DNA from: Zoogloea sp.
Lineage (GTDB): Bacteria > Pseudomonadota > Gammaproteobacteria > Burkholderiales > Rhodocyclaceae
Direction of reading: 5' to 3'
DNA length: 64,000 nucleotides
Assembly: GCA_016703645.1 (NCBI GenBank)
Contig: JADJBR010000007.1
Location: forward strand, 310,001-374,000
Shown here: positions 39,202 to 47,384 of the stretch, one piece after another
Layout: each line of letters opens with the position of its first letter
Numbering within the stretch: the first letter of the stretch is position 1
The notes under the pieces: generated by a model
The model's database searches: none
What the model saw: the letters and a program-made list of their open reading frames with translations, nothing else
Told to the model about the DNA's origin: nothing
Made by a program: the position numbers and the translations under genes

Positions 39202-42102
39202 TTAGCCGACCGACCACCGAATCGTGAATAGCTCGCGGGTGTTGCTGGCCTGGTGCAGTCTTTTTTCCAGGGCCGCGATCAGGGCGTCGCGCTTGGCCTC
39301 GATGTCGTCTTCCACTTCAAAGATGGCTTGGCGCTGCCGGCGTTGTTCGGCTTCGACCTTGCGGGTTTCTTCTTGCAGGCGACGGGCTTCGTCCATGCTC
39401 ATGGCGGTGCGTGCCTGACGCTTCAAGGCCTTGAGTTTGAGCTTGGTGTCTTGGAGCACCTGTTCGGCGGCGAGGATGCGGTCTTCGGCCCAGGCGTCGA
39501 GCTTTTCCCGTTCCTGCTGGAAGTACTGATCGTTTTGTTCGAGGGCGCGGGCGAGGGCGGCTTGAAGTTGCTGGTGGGTATTGCCGGTGAGGCTGTCGGG
39601 TGGCGTCAAGCCATCAAGCGGCGTGGTTTCGGCGGCGATCTGGAAGAGCTTCTCGCAGATTTCCTGTTCCAGGATCTCGCCGGCGTCGTTCTGGGCAGTG
39701 AAGACCAGATGTTCCTCGCGCTGGAAGCTGTCGAGTTCGAGCAGGTTGAGTTGCAGCCATCCGCTTTGCCCGGCCAGTTGTTCGAGCATGGCGATGTGCG
39801 GCTTTTGGCCGCTGGCGTCGAAATGCAGGTGGGTGAGCGGTGTTTCCAGATTACGGCCGCGTTCGAGAACGTATTCGCCGAGGGGGTGGGTCAGGCGATA
39901 GATGCGGGCGTGGTCGGGAGGTGTCTGACCCTTGCGGATCAGGTGGTAGAGGCCAGCGGGTGCGGCTAGTAGCGGCGGGGTTTGCAGGGTGAAGGCAAGC
40001 GTCTGGGGGTCGAAGCGGGCGTGTCCGGCCAGGATCAGTTGGGTGAGCTTCCAGAAATAGCGGGTGATGCGGTCGAGCTGGCTTTCGGCTTTTTCTTTCT
40101 GGCTGCGTAGCAGGTCGTGAATGTCGGCATCGAAGTGTTCGAGCAGAAGTTGCTCGGTATGGGCCATGCGAGCCTGGATGTCTTCTTCGAGTTCGGCACG
40201 CAGGGTGGCGAAAGCGGCTTCGATGGCGGCCGGGGTGCGGCAGCGGTCGTAGATTTCGGCAATGCGTTTTTCAAAGTCGATGCCGCTTTCGATCTGGCCG
40301 AGAATCTGATCGGAAGCACCGAAGACGCCGTCGAAGAGGTGAAATTTGTCTTGCAGCAGTTCCAGCACGCGCTGGTCGGCTGCGTTGCGCTGGTTGAGGA
40401 AGTTGATGACGACCACGTCGAACTGCTGGCCGTAACGATGGCATCGGCCGATACGCTGCTCGACCCGTTGCGGGTTCCAGGGCAGGTCGTAATTGACGAG
40501 CAGCGAGCAGAACTGAAGGTTGACGCCCTCCGCGGCGGCTTCGGTGGCGATGAGGATTTCGGCATCGGCGCGGAAATGGTCGATCAGCGCGGTGCGGCGG
40601 TCTATGGCGGGCGAACCGGTGATGCGGTCGCTGCCGCTGAATTTGGCCAGCCAGCGTTGGTAGACGCCGGTGGCGCTCTGGGTATTGTTAGTGCCGCTGA
40701 AGGTGATGACCTTGCCAGCGTAGCCCTGGGCTTCGAGAAAGCGGGCGAGGTAGTCCTGGGTGCGTCGGGATTCGGTGAAGATCACCACCTTGCGGGCAGC
40801 GCCCATGCCTTGCATGCGTTCGAAGCCTTGCTGGAGTGCATGGAGCAGGGCGTGGGACTTCTGGTCTTCGCGGATGGTGCGGGCGAGGGCCAGATAGCGG
40901 TCGAGTTCGGCAAGCTCCTGTTTGAGTAGCGTGTAGTCGATGCCTTCCGGGTTGCCTTGGCTTTCCAGTGCTTCGTCTTCGGCGGCTTCGAGCAATTCGT
41001 CCTCAAGGTCGTCATCTTCGACCAGGTGGGCGAACCACTCCTCATCGATGCTTTGCTTGTCGAGCAGCTTTTGCAGGCGGTTGCGGATGGCTTCCAGCGT
41101 GGCGGTGATGGCTTCGGTCGAGGAGGCGAGCAGTTTGCGCAGGATCAGCCCGACCAGATGTTTTTGCCGTTGCGGGAAGCCGTAGCTGAACTCTCGTTGC
41201 AGGTAGGTCGAGACCAGCTCGTAGAGACGATATTCGTCTTCGCTGGGCTTGAAGGGTGTGGTCAGGGCATGGCGCCGGGTGTAAGGGACGTATTCGAGGA
41301 CGTCTTTGCGCAGGGTGCGTTTGATGAAGGGAAGGAGACGGCGGCGCAATGCCTGCAGGTCGCCGTCGATGTTGCCGTAGCGGGAGCGAAAGCTGCGTTC
41401 ATCGCCGAAGATCTCCTCGTCGATCAGCGAGGTGAGCCCGTAAAGCTCCATCAGGGAGTTCTGTAGCGGGGTGGCTGTGAGCAGTAGCTTCTTGCGTCCA
41501 GCCAGCGAACGCTTGAGGCTCTGGCCGGTGGCGTGGCTCTTGCGGTGGGCGTTGCGCAGTTTGTGCGCTTCGTCGATGACGATGGCGTCCCAGGGAATGT
41601 TGCCGATAGCCTGCTCCATCCGGGTAGAGAAGTGGTAGGAGCAGATGCTGATTACGTCGCGGTTGAAGGGGTCGTAGATGCCGCGCTGCTGAAGGTCTTT
41701 CCAAGTGCGGGCGTCAAGGACTTCAGTCGGGAGATTGAATTTCTCACTGAGTTCGAGCGCCCATTGTTTACGCAGGGCGGCTGGGCAGATGACGATCAAA
41801 CGGCGCTTGCGTTCAGCCCACAGTTGGCAAAGCACCAGGGCTGCTTCGATTGTCTTGCCCAGGCCGACTTCGTCGGCAAGGACGACGCCCCTGCTGAGGG
41901 GGTTGTTGAGCGCGAACAGTGCGGCATCGATTTGATGTGGGTTGAGGTCTACGCTGGCGTCGAAAAGGGACTGGGCAATTCGGTCTTCTTCACCGGCGGC
42001 GCGGCGACGGGTGAGTTCCCAGGCGTAGTACTTGCCGTGAAAGGCTGTGATCATTCCGTTTGCCAAGCGATTCCCCTTTTTGCAGTCCATTGAATAGTAC
42101 AT
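39202..42102 (-). CDS. SNF2/RapA-like helicase of the defence island
   Basis: About 966 residues from the ATG at 42102, which has GGAGAAG about 10 bases upstream; in-frame ATGs at 42090 and 42054 are alternatives. SNF2 motifs are LADEVGLGKT (76-84), IDEAHKLRN (motif II at 177-180), LLLTATPLQNS and VEQRIGRCHRYGQ. An acidic insertion (VEDDDLEDELLEAAEDEA) lies between the lobes. The C-terminal third is helical and highly charged. Free-standing SNF2 helicases accompany several defence systems, for example DrmD in DISARM, but no other DISARM gene is here. It is the first gene of the island and divergent from guaA. Confidence 0.85.
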   Translation of the reverse strand: MYYSMDCKKGNRLANGMITAFHGKYYAWELTRRRAAGEEDRIAQSLFDASVDLNPHQIDAALFALNNPLSRGVVLADEVGLGKTIEAALVLCQLWAERKRRLIVICPAALRKQWALELSEKFNLPTEVLDARTWKDLQQRGIYDPFNRDVISICSYHFSTRMEQAIGNIPWDAIVIDEAHKLRNAHRKSHATGQSLKRSLAGRKKLLLTATPLQNSLMELYGLTSLIDEEIFGDERSFRSRYGNIDGDLQALRRRLLPFIKRTLRKDVLEYVPYTRRHALTTPFKPSEDEYRLYELVSTYLQREFSYGFPQRQKHLVGLILRKLLASSTEAITATLEAIRNRLQKLLDKQSIDEEWFAHLVEDDDLEDELLEAAEDEALESQGNPEGIDYTLLKQELAELDRYLALARTIREDQKSHALLHALQQGFERMQGMGAARKVVIFTESRRTQDYLARFLEAQGYAGKVITFSGTNNTQSATGVYQRWLAKFSGSDRITGSPAIDRRTALIDHFRADAEILIATEAAAEGVNLQFCSLLVNYDLPWNPQRVEQRIGRCHRYGQQFDVVVINFLNQRNAADQRVLELLQDKFHLFDGVFGASDQILGQIESGIDFEKRIAEIYDRCRTPAAIEAAFATLRAELEEDIQARMAHTEQLLLEHFDADIHDLLRSQKEKAESQLDRITRYFWKLTQLILAGHARFDPQTLAFTLQTPPLLAAPAGLYHLIRKGQTPPDHARIYRLTHPLGEYVLERGRNLETPLTHLHFDASGQKPHIAMLEQLAGQSGWLQLNLLELDSFQREEHLVFTAQNDAGEILEQEICEKLFQIAAETTPLDGLTPPDSLTGNTHQQLQAALARALEQNDQYFQQEREKLDAWAEDRILAAEQVLQDTKLKLKALKRQARTAMSMDEARRLQEETRKVEAEQRRQRQAIFEVEDDIEAKRDALIAALEKRLHQASNTRELFTIRWSVG

Positions 42103-42193
42103 TGGTCTTAAGCTTCTCCGGTCTGTCCCTGCGCGCCCTCGAGACCAGCCAGAAGTGCCCGCCCACGGTGTCCCGCCCTCCGGGCGCAAGGGC

Positions 42194-42199
42194 TATAAT
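42194..42199 (+). promoter_or_regulatory. guaA: -10 box before guaA
   Basis: A perfect TATAAT lies 36 bases before the guaA GTG start. No good -35 hexamer is visible at 17 bases (TCCCGC). It shows that guaA has its own promoter here. No guaB gene lies in front, where the restriction island begins instead. Confidence 0.5.
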
Positions 42200-42234
42200 G
42201 CCGGCCTTCCCGTTTTCACCCTCCGGACTCCGCC

Positions 42235-43797
42235 GTGCACAAGAAAATCCTGATCCTCGATTTCGGCTCCCAGGTCACCCAGCTCATCGCCCGCCGTGTG
42301 CGTGAGCAGCAGGTGTACTGCGAAATCCATCCCTACGATGTGTCGGATGAGTTCATCCGCAGCTTTGCGCCCGAGGGGATCATCCTGTCCGGCGGCCCCA
42401 ACTCGGTGTACGAGGCGGGCGAGGTGAAGGCGCCGATGGCGGTGTTCGAGATCGGGGTGCCGGTGTTTGGCATCTGCTACGGCATGCAGACCATGGCGGC
42501 CCAGCTGGGTGGCAAGGTGGAGAGTTCCGGCAAGCGGGAGTTCGGCTACGCCGAGATCCGCGCCCGGGGCCATTCCGAACTGTTCCGCAACATCCAGGAC
42601 CGGACCAATGACGAAGGCCACGGCCTGCTGGATGTGTGGATGAGCCACGGCGACAAGGTCACCGAGCTGCCCCCGGGCTTCAAGGTGATCGCCTCCAACG
42701 AATCCACCCCGCTGGCCGCCATGGCCGACGAGGCGCGCAAGTTCTACGCGGTGCAGTTCCACCCGGAAGTCACCCACACCATCAAGGGCAAGGAGATGAT
42801 TGCCCGCTTCGTGCACGAGATCTGCGGCTGCCAGCACGACTGGAACATGCCCGACTACGTGAACGAAGCCATCGAGAAGGTCCGCGCCCAGGTGGGCAGC
42901 GACGAGGTGATCCTCGGCCTGTCCGGCGGTGTCGATTCTTCCGTGGTGGCGGCGCTCCTGCACAAGGCCATCGGCAGTCAGCTTACCTGTGTGTTCGTGG
43001 ACAACGGCCTGCTGCGCCTCAATGAAGGCGAGATGGTCATGCAGATGTTCGCCCGCAACCTGGGCGTCAAAGTGATCCACGTGGATGCCACCGAGCAGTT
43101 CATGGGGCATCTGAAGGGTGTGTCCGACCCGGAGGCCAAGCGCAAGATCATCGGCCGCGAGTTCGTCGAGGTCTTCCAGGCCGAGGCGGCCAAGCTGCCC
43201 AGCGCCAAGTGGCTGGCCCAGGGCACCATCTACCCGGACGTGATCGAATCGGCCGGCGCCAAGACCGGCAAGGCCCACGCCATCAAGAGCCACCACAACG
43301 TGGGCGGCCTGCCGGACACCCTCAACCTCAAGCTGCTGGAGCCCCTGCGCGAGCTGTTCAAGGACGAAGTCCGCGAGCTGGGCATCGCCCTCGGCCTGCC
43401 CCACGAGATGGTCTATCGCCATCCCTTCCCCGGCCCCGGCCTGGGGGTGCGCATCCTGGGTGAGGTGAAAAAGGACTACGCCGACCTGCTGCGCCGCGCC
43501 GACGCCATCTTCATCGACGAGCTGCGCGCCGCCGACTGGTACGACAAGACCAGCCAGGCCTTTGCCGTCTTCCTGCCGGTCAAGAGCGTCGGCGTGATGG
43601 GCGACGGCCGCACCTACGAATACGTGGTGGCCCTGCGCGCCGTGCAGACCCAGGACTTCATGACCGCCCACTGGGCCGAGCTGCCGCACAGCCTGCTGGG
43701 CAAGGTGAGCAACCGCATCATCAATGAAGTCCGGGGTATCAACCGCGTTGTTTACGACATCAGCGGCAAGCCGCCGGCAACGATCGAGTGGGAGTGA
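42235..43797 (+). CDS. guaA: GMP synthase (glutamine-hydrolysing)
   Basis: 520 residues from a GTG at 42235 ([13 protein letters not shown]). The glutamine amidotransferase domain has the nucleophile cysteine in FGICYGMQ and the histidine in [11 protein letters not shown]. The ATP pyrophosphatase domain has the PP-loop [11 protein letters not shown]. The C-terminal dimerisation domain ends [13 protein letters not shown], the standard GuaA end. It converts XMP to GMP. An inverted repeat GCCGGGC/GCCCGGC (43818-43846) follows the stop without a T-tract and might help termination. Confidence 0.97.
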   Translation: MHKKILILDFGSQVTQLIARRVREQQVYCEIHPYDVSDEFIRSFAPEGIILSGGPNSVYEAGEVKAPMAVFEIGVPVFGICYGMQTMAAQLGGKVESSGKREFGYAEIRARGHSELFRNIQDRTNDEGHGLLDVWMSHGDKVTELPPGFKVIASNESTPLAAMADEARKFYAVQFHPEVTHTIKGKEMIARFVHEICGCQHDWNMPDYVNEAIEKVRAQVGSDEVILGLSGGVDSSVVAALLHKAIGSQLTCVFVDNGLLRLNEGEMVMQMFARNLGVKVIHVDATEQFMGHLKGVSDPEAKRKIIGREFVEVFQAEAAKLPSAKWLAQGTIYPDVIESAGAKTGKAHAIKSHHNVGGLPDTLNLKLLEPLRELFKDEVRELGIALGLPHEMVYRHPFPGPGLGVRILGEVKKDYADLLRRADAIFIDELRAADWYDKTSQAFAVFLPVKSVGVMGDGRTYEYVVALRAVQTQDFMTAHWAELPHSLLGKVSNRIINEVRGINRVVYDISGKPPATIEWE

Positions 43798-43986
43798 CGG
43801 CCGTCGCCGGACAAGCGGCCGGGCAATGCCAGAAGATAGGCCCGGCGGTGCGTCGCGGCCTTCTTTTCAAGTGTCTGTTTGCCGATTGTGCCTGAACTCC
43901 AGGGGCGCTGATCAAGCGTTCGGGAGAGGCCGGTTGTTGGCGATACATTGGCCGGTATCAGGCGAACCGGCCATTCCCCCATTCGT

Positions 43987-44931
43987 TCATCCCAGGGCGG
44001 CTTCCAGTTTGTCGAAGCTTCCAGTCCAGCCCATGGTCATCCCTCCGCGCTGTTTCACGAACTCCGCAAGGTCGGCGTCAGTGGCCTCCTGGGGCTGCCA
44101 GCGCACTGTCACGCGCGTGCGCTCAGGGCTTTCGGCGGCGAATTCGATCGTCGAGTGCATGGTCAGCGGCCAGTCCTTGAAGAAGGGCGGTCGTATCACA
44201 CGCTCCTGCTCATCGCAGAACTGCTGCGTATAGGTGATCAGCACCGGTTTCTCGATGGCGAGGTAGGTGATGAGCCCGTGCATCACAGCACCATCGGGGA
44301 AGGTCATCGCATACAGCGACGAGCCGCCCACCCGGGGATCTGCGCGCAGGAAGTGCATGGTGGCGCCGGCAGGCGGCATCCAGGCGGCCAAGTGTTCGGG
44401 ATCGGTCCACATCTCGAACACGCGCTCTATGCCGGCATCGAAGCTGCGCGCAATGAAGAACTGTTCCTTGCCTGTGCACCGCACGGCAAGGTGCTCCGCG
44501 AGGCGGTCCCAGGTGCCTTCGCCGCCGGCCTTCTTGATGAAGCCGCGCATCTCTTCCGCGATTTCGGGCGTGGCCAGAGCAAAGCTCAGGTCGAGCTGCG
44601 TGCGCCCAGCGTGCTCGGAGAGCAGCATGGTCACGCGGAAAAGTGGAGGGCGGTCCTTGTGTCCGCCATGGTCGTAGACCATCCGCTGCAAGGGCACGAT
44701 CTCCAGGTATTGCGTGGTGTTCTCGTACTCTGTGCCATCCGGCCCATGCATGGTGTAGTGCCAATATCCGCCGGTGCGCAGGTCGCGCCCATGGGTGGTG
44801 ATTGTGAAGCCGCGCGGCCCCCACCACTGTGCCACTTCCTCGGGAATTGCCCAGGCATCCCACACCGCCTGCAGCGGCGCGTCGTAAATGCGGGTCAGTG
44901 AAATTACGTTGGACTTATTTCTTGAGGCCAT
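43987..44931 (-). CDS. Tandem SRPBCC (AHSA1-like) domain protein
   Basis: 314 residues made of two SRPBCC domains in a row, each opening with the signature of the AHSA1/activator family: LTRIYDAPLQAVWDAW with WWGPRGF in the first and IARSFDAGIERVFEMW with AAWMPPAGA in the second. Such domains bind hydrophobic ligands. The gene overlaps the ArsR-type regulator gene upstream by 17 bases, a frequent pairing in which the regulator controls its SRPBCC partner. The ligand is unknown. The doubled domain is less common than the single-domain form. Confidence 0.85.
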   Translation of the reverse strand: MASRNKSNVISLTRIYDAPLQAVWDAWAIPEEVAQWWGPRGFTITTHGRDLRTGGYWHYTMHGPDGTEYENTTQYLEIVPLQRMVYDHGGHKDRPPLFRVTMLLSEHAGRTQLDLSFALATPEIAEEMRGFIKKAGGEGTWDRLAEHLAVRCTGKEQFFIARSFDAGIERVFEMWTDPEHLAAWMPPAGATMHFLRADPRVGGSSLYAMTFPDGAVMHGLITYLAIEKPVLITYTQQFCDEQERVIRPPFFKDWPLTMHSTIEFAAESPERTRVTVRWQPQEATDADLAEFVKQRGGMTMGWTGSFDKLEAALG

Positions 44932-45262
44932 GTGGGCTTCCTTCGGTCTTCGAGTTGAGGTAGGCGCCTAGACGGTCGAGCTGCTCCTCCCAGGCGACGC
45001 GATGCTGCTCCATCCAGCTCACCGCCTCACGCAAGGGCTCGCCGTTGAGCCGGCAGGGACGCCATTGCGCGTTGCGACCCTTGCTGACGAGACCCGCGTT
45101 CTCCAGCACCTTCAAATGCTTGGTGACGGCGGGCAGGCTCATGTCCTGCAGGAAGGGCTGAGCGAGATCGGTGACATTGGCCTCGCCTTCGGAGAGGCGC
45201 GCCAGGATGGCCCGTCTCGTCGGGTCAGCCAGGGCTGCAAATGTGCGGCTGAGTGGGTCCAT
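44915..45262 (-). CDS. ArsR/SmtB-family transcriptional regulator
   Basis: 115-residue winged-helix protein starting MDPLSRTFAALADPTRRAIL, the usual start of this family. The recognition helix region is LPAVTKHLKVLENAGLVSKG. No clustered cysteines for metal sensing are present, so it belongs to the SdpR-like, ligand-uncertain branch that travels with SRPBCC genes. It probably represses its own operon through the palindrome just upstream (45275-45288). Confidence 0.9.
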   Translation of the reverse strand: MDPLSRTFAALADPTRRAILARLSEGEANVTDLAQPFLQDMSLPAVTKHLKVLENAGLVSKGRNAQWRPCRLNGEPLREAVSWMEQHRVAWEEQLDRLGAYLNSKTEGSPHGLKK

Positions 45263-45274
45263 TGATTTCGTGTT

Positions 45275-45288
45275 TGGTTAATTAACCA
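45275..45288. promoter_or_regulatory. Operator palindrome of the ArsR/SRPBCC operon
   Basis: TGGTTAATTAACCA is a perfect 14-base palindrome 12 bases before the regulator start codon, in an AT-rich promoter region. The GGTTAA/TTAACC half-sites are of the kind seen before ArsR genes paired with SRPBCC genes. Autorepression is the simplest reading. Confidence 0.6.
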
Positions 45289-45490
45289 GTTGTTTAAATA
45301 TAAAAGCAAGACGGGAAGATGTCCAATCCTGTGGCCTCATGCCGTATTGGCAACAATGCCTAGCTGCTGTCGAAAGCATGCTTCGCCGTCGCTCAGCTAT
45401 GATTCATCAGACGCGTGATACACGGGTAAGTGTCGCCAGATCGACGCGCATCGCGTGTTCCACGGCTGCTTTCCCATTCTTGAGGACCAG

Positions 45491-46030
45491 ATGGCTGATT
45501 TGAAGCCTGGGCAACACATGTTGATGCCCCTGATGTGTGCTCTTGGCTTGATGCCGATCTCGGCGGCCCTTCAGGCAGCCGACGCCTTGCCAGCGGAGAT
45601 CGTGCAGACCATCCGAAAGGACGACGTGGGTAACGCGCTGCGTTACCTGACAAGCCGGGTTGATCTTGATGACGATGGCAGGCCCGAGATCCTGGTCTAC
45701 CTGATCGGCCCCATGGTCTGTGGGACGGCAGGCTGTGGGCTGCACGTCTTCAGACCGGTTTCCACCGGCTATGTGCGCGTGGCGCAAACGTCGGTGACAC
45801 GTCTGCCGATTCGTGTTGCACGGGCAAAGTCGGCCGGTTGGCGCAATCTGATCGTCCATACCGGCGGAGGTGGGGCGCGTGGCCGCGATGTCGAGCTGCA
45901 GTTTGATGGCCGAACCTACCCCGCGAACCCCACCGTGCCCGGTCGCTACGTGAAGCACGCCCAACCCGGCGACGGGGACAGGCTGATCGACGATATCAGT
46001 GGGGCCGATGAGGCCGCGCCTTTTCCTTAG
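45491..46030 (+). CDS. Exported protein of unknown function
   Basis: 179 residues from the ATG at 45491 (MADLKPGQHM), supported by GAGG at 45482-45485. Starting at 45518 would give a more classical signal peptide (MLMPLMCALGLMPISAALQA). The mature part has VDLDDDGRPEILVYLIG, an acidic loop resembling calcium-binding repeats of FG-GAP/VCBS type, and CGTAGCGLHVF with two cysteines, possibly a disulfide. The C-terminal half is beta-rich with DVELQFDGRTYP. I do not recognise a named family; a periplasmic role is inferred from the signal peptide. Confidence 0.65.
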   Translation: MADLKPGQHMLMPLMCALGLMPISAALQAADALPAEIVQTIRKDDVGNALRYLTSRVDLDDDGRPEILVYLIGPMVCGTAGCGLHVFRPVSTGYVRVAQTSVTRLPIRVARAKSAGWRNLIVHTGGGGARGRDVELQFDGRTYPANPTVPGRYVKHAQPGDGDRLIDDISGADEAAPFP

Positions 46031-46166
46031 CTTGAGCCTGCAACCGAGGCATCAGTCACGCCATCCTTCGACTGTCTGAAAGCACGCTCGACTGTCGAGA
46101 GACAGATTTGCGCCGACCACGCCTTGGCAGCACTTGACCGGCGCGCTCAGATGAGCGGAGCCCTTC

Positions 46167-46676
46167 CTAGCGGCTGGCCTGCTTGACGGCTGGCAGGTTC
46201 TTCGGCACGAACTCCACGTAGGGCGTTTCGACCGGCTGCCCAGGCGCCACGGCAGCCGGCGCCGGCTCGCCAGCGGGCCCCAAGGCACGCACGTAGTGGT
46301 AGATCGCCTTCAGCTCCTTGTCGGACATCTGACGGAGGTTGAACCAGGGCATGGGCGGGCGCGTGGGTTGACGGGCTTTGGCGATCCACTGCGCTTCGCT
46401 CTTGTCTTCCATGTAGCGCCGGAGGTTGACCGGGTAGGTGGTGCCCCACGGCCCCTGGAAGCCAACCGGGCTGCCCGTCAGCCAGGCGCTTTCCGGGACT
46501 TTGCCTTCCATTTGCATGTAGCCCGGGGTATGGCAGTCGTTGCAGCCGCTCACCTGGACCAGGTATTTGCCGCGTTCGACGCTACGGGTAGCCTGGTTGG
46601 GTGCTGCGGAAACGGCACCGGATGCGAGCATCGCAAACGACGAAAGCATGGCAACGGCAAGGGTGTGATATGTCAT
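46167..46676 (-). CDS. Periplasmic monohaem cytochrome c
   Basis: 169 residues from the ATG at 46676 with AAAGGA upstream. A signal peptide (MTYHTLAVAMLSSFAMLASG) is followed by a single CNDCH haem-attachment motif near residue 48. A candidate axial methionine is in RPPMPWFNLRQMSD. The C-terminus is Pro/Ala-rich. It is likely a small electron carrier in the periplasm, possibly for an alcohol or aldehyde dehydrogenase, but no such partner is adjacent. Confidence 0.85.
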   Translation of the reverse strand: MTYHTLAVAMLSSFAMLASGAVSAAPNQATRSVERGKYLVQVSGCNDCHTPGYMQMEGKVPESAWLTGSPVGFQGPWGTTYPVNLRRYMEDKSEAQWIAKARQPTRPPMPWFNLRQMSDKELKAIYHYVRALGPAGEPAPAAVAPGQPVETPYVEFVPKNLPAVKQASR

Positions 46677-46752
46677 GGTGGATGTCCTTTGTCGGAGGTT
46701 CAATCAGGATGGAGTCTTCAGTTGGCAGATTAGTCCTCGACAAAACAGCGTG

Positions 46753-46792
46753 TTACTAAGTGTTCAGTAGCGAACTGCTAAAAACTTAGTAA
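46753..46792. promoter_or_regulatory. Nested inverted repeat upstream of the split-barrel pair
   Basis: TTACTAAGT (46753-46761) and ACTTAGTAA (46784-46792) are perfect 9-base arms. Inside them CAGT and ACTG form a small second stem around AGCGA. It lies between the divergent cytochrome c and split-barrel genes, 88 bases before the latter, and may be an operator for either. Confidence 0.45.
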
Positions 46793-46880
46793 GTGCCGTT
46801 GAAACATCCGGCAAGGACATGAATGGACTGCGTGTAAAATTCGAGACCTCTCCCCAGGTCATCTTGGTTTCGTTCGCACG

Positions 46881-47384
46881 ATGTCGCTACCGATAGTCGC
46901 GCCTCCCCTGCTGAATGCCGTACAGGCCGAGTTTCTCCTTGGTCCTGTGGCCATCAACATGGCCTCGCGCGACAAGGATGGCTTTCCTTCCCTCTCCCGA
47001 TGTCACGGCTGTCTTGTGTCGCCGGACCGGCGTGAGGTGGTGGTATTCGTGTCGCGCTCGCGGACAGATCCGCTGCTTCGTGATCTGGCCAACGGCGCAC
47101 CCGTCGCGGTGGTGTTTTGTCGGCCATTGACACACGAAACCTTGCAGCTCAAGGGGGTGCGGGCGCGACTGCGCCAACTCGAACTGGACGAGTGGGAGCG
47201 GATGCGTGCGGCCGGACGTGCTTTTGCGGCGGAGTCCCTGGCCCTCGGTTTTCCGGACTACTTTTCCAATCTGATCATGGCCTCGTCCTCGACCGAGGCG
47301 ACCGCCGTGGTGTTCACACCCGTCGCCGTCTTTGAGCAGACACCGGGCCCCAAGGCTGGTACCCGTCTGGAGCCGAGGTCGTGA
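46881..47384 (+). CDS. Pyridoxamine-phosphate-oxidase-like split-barrel protein
   Basis: 167 residues. The N-terminal half has the FMN-binding split-barrel look: LLGPVAINMASRDKDGFPS, then LVSPDRREVVVFVSRSRT and APVAVVFCRPLTH. No true PdxH signatures are seen, so it is a general split-barrel flavoprotein, possibly binding flavin, F420 or haem. Its stop overlaps the GTG of the next gene, which begins with a second split-barrel domain, so the two may form a heteromeric sensor. Confidence 0.7.
   Translation: MSLPIVAPPLLNAVQAEFLLGPVAINMASRDKDGFPSLSRCHGCLVSPDRREVVVFVSRSRTDPLLRDLANGAPVAVVFCRPLTHETLQLKGVRARLRQLELDEWERMRAAGRAFAAESLALGFPDYFSNLIMASSSTEATAVVFTPVAVFEQTPGPKAGTRLEPRS

Noticed and set aside
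39036-39227. 63-codon plus-strand frame between SNF2 and Fic genes
   Set aside because: Covers the half-sites and hairpin, runs into the SNF2 gene end, has no ribosome-binding site and no known motif.
27617-42102. Known DISARM, BREX or type I restriction system
   Set aside because: No DrmA/B/C with DUF1998 or PLD, no PglZ or BrxC, and no HsdS-type specificity subunit; the methyltransferase and Res-type helicase-nuclease fit type III.
43724-44233. 169-codon plus-strand frame between guaA and the SRPBCC gene
   Set aside because: Starts inside guaA and ends opposite the SRPBCC gene; Ser/Arg-rich product without features.
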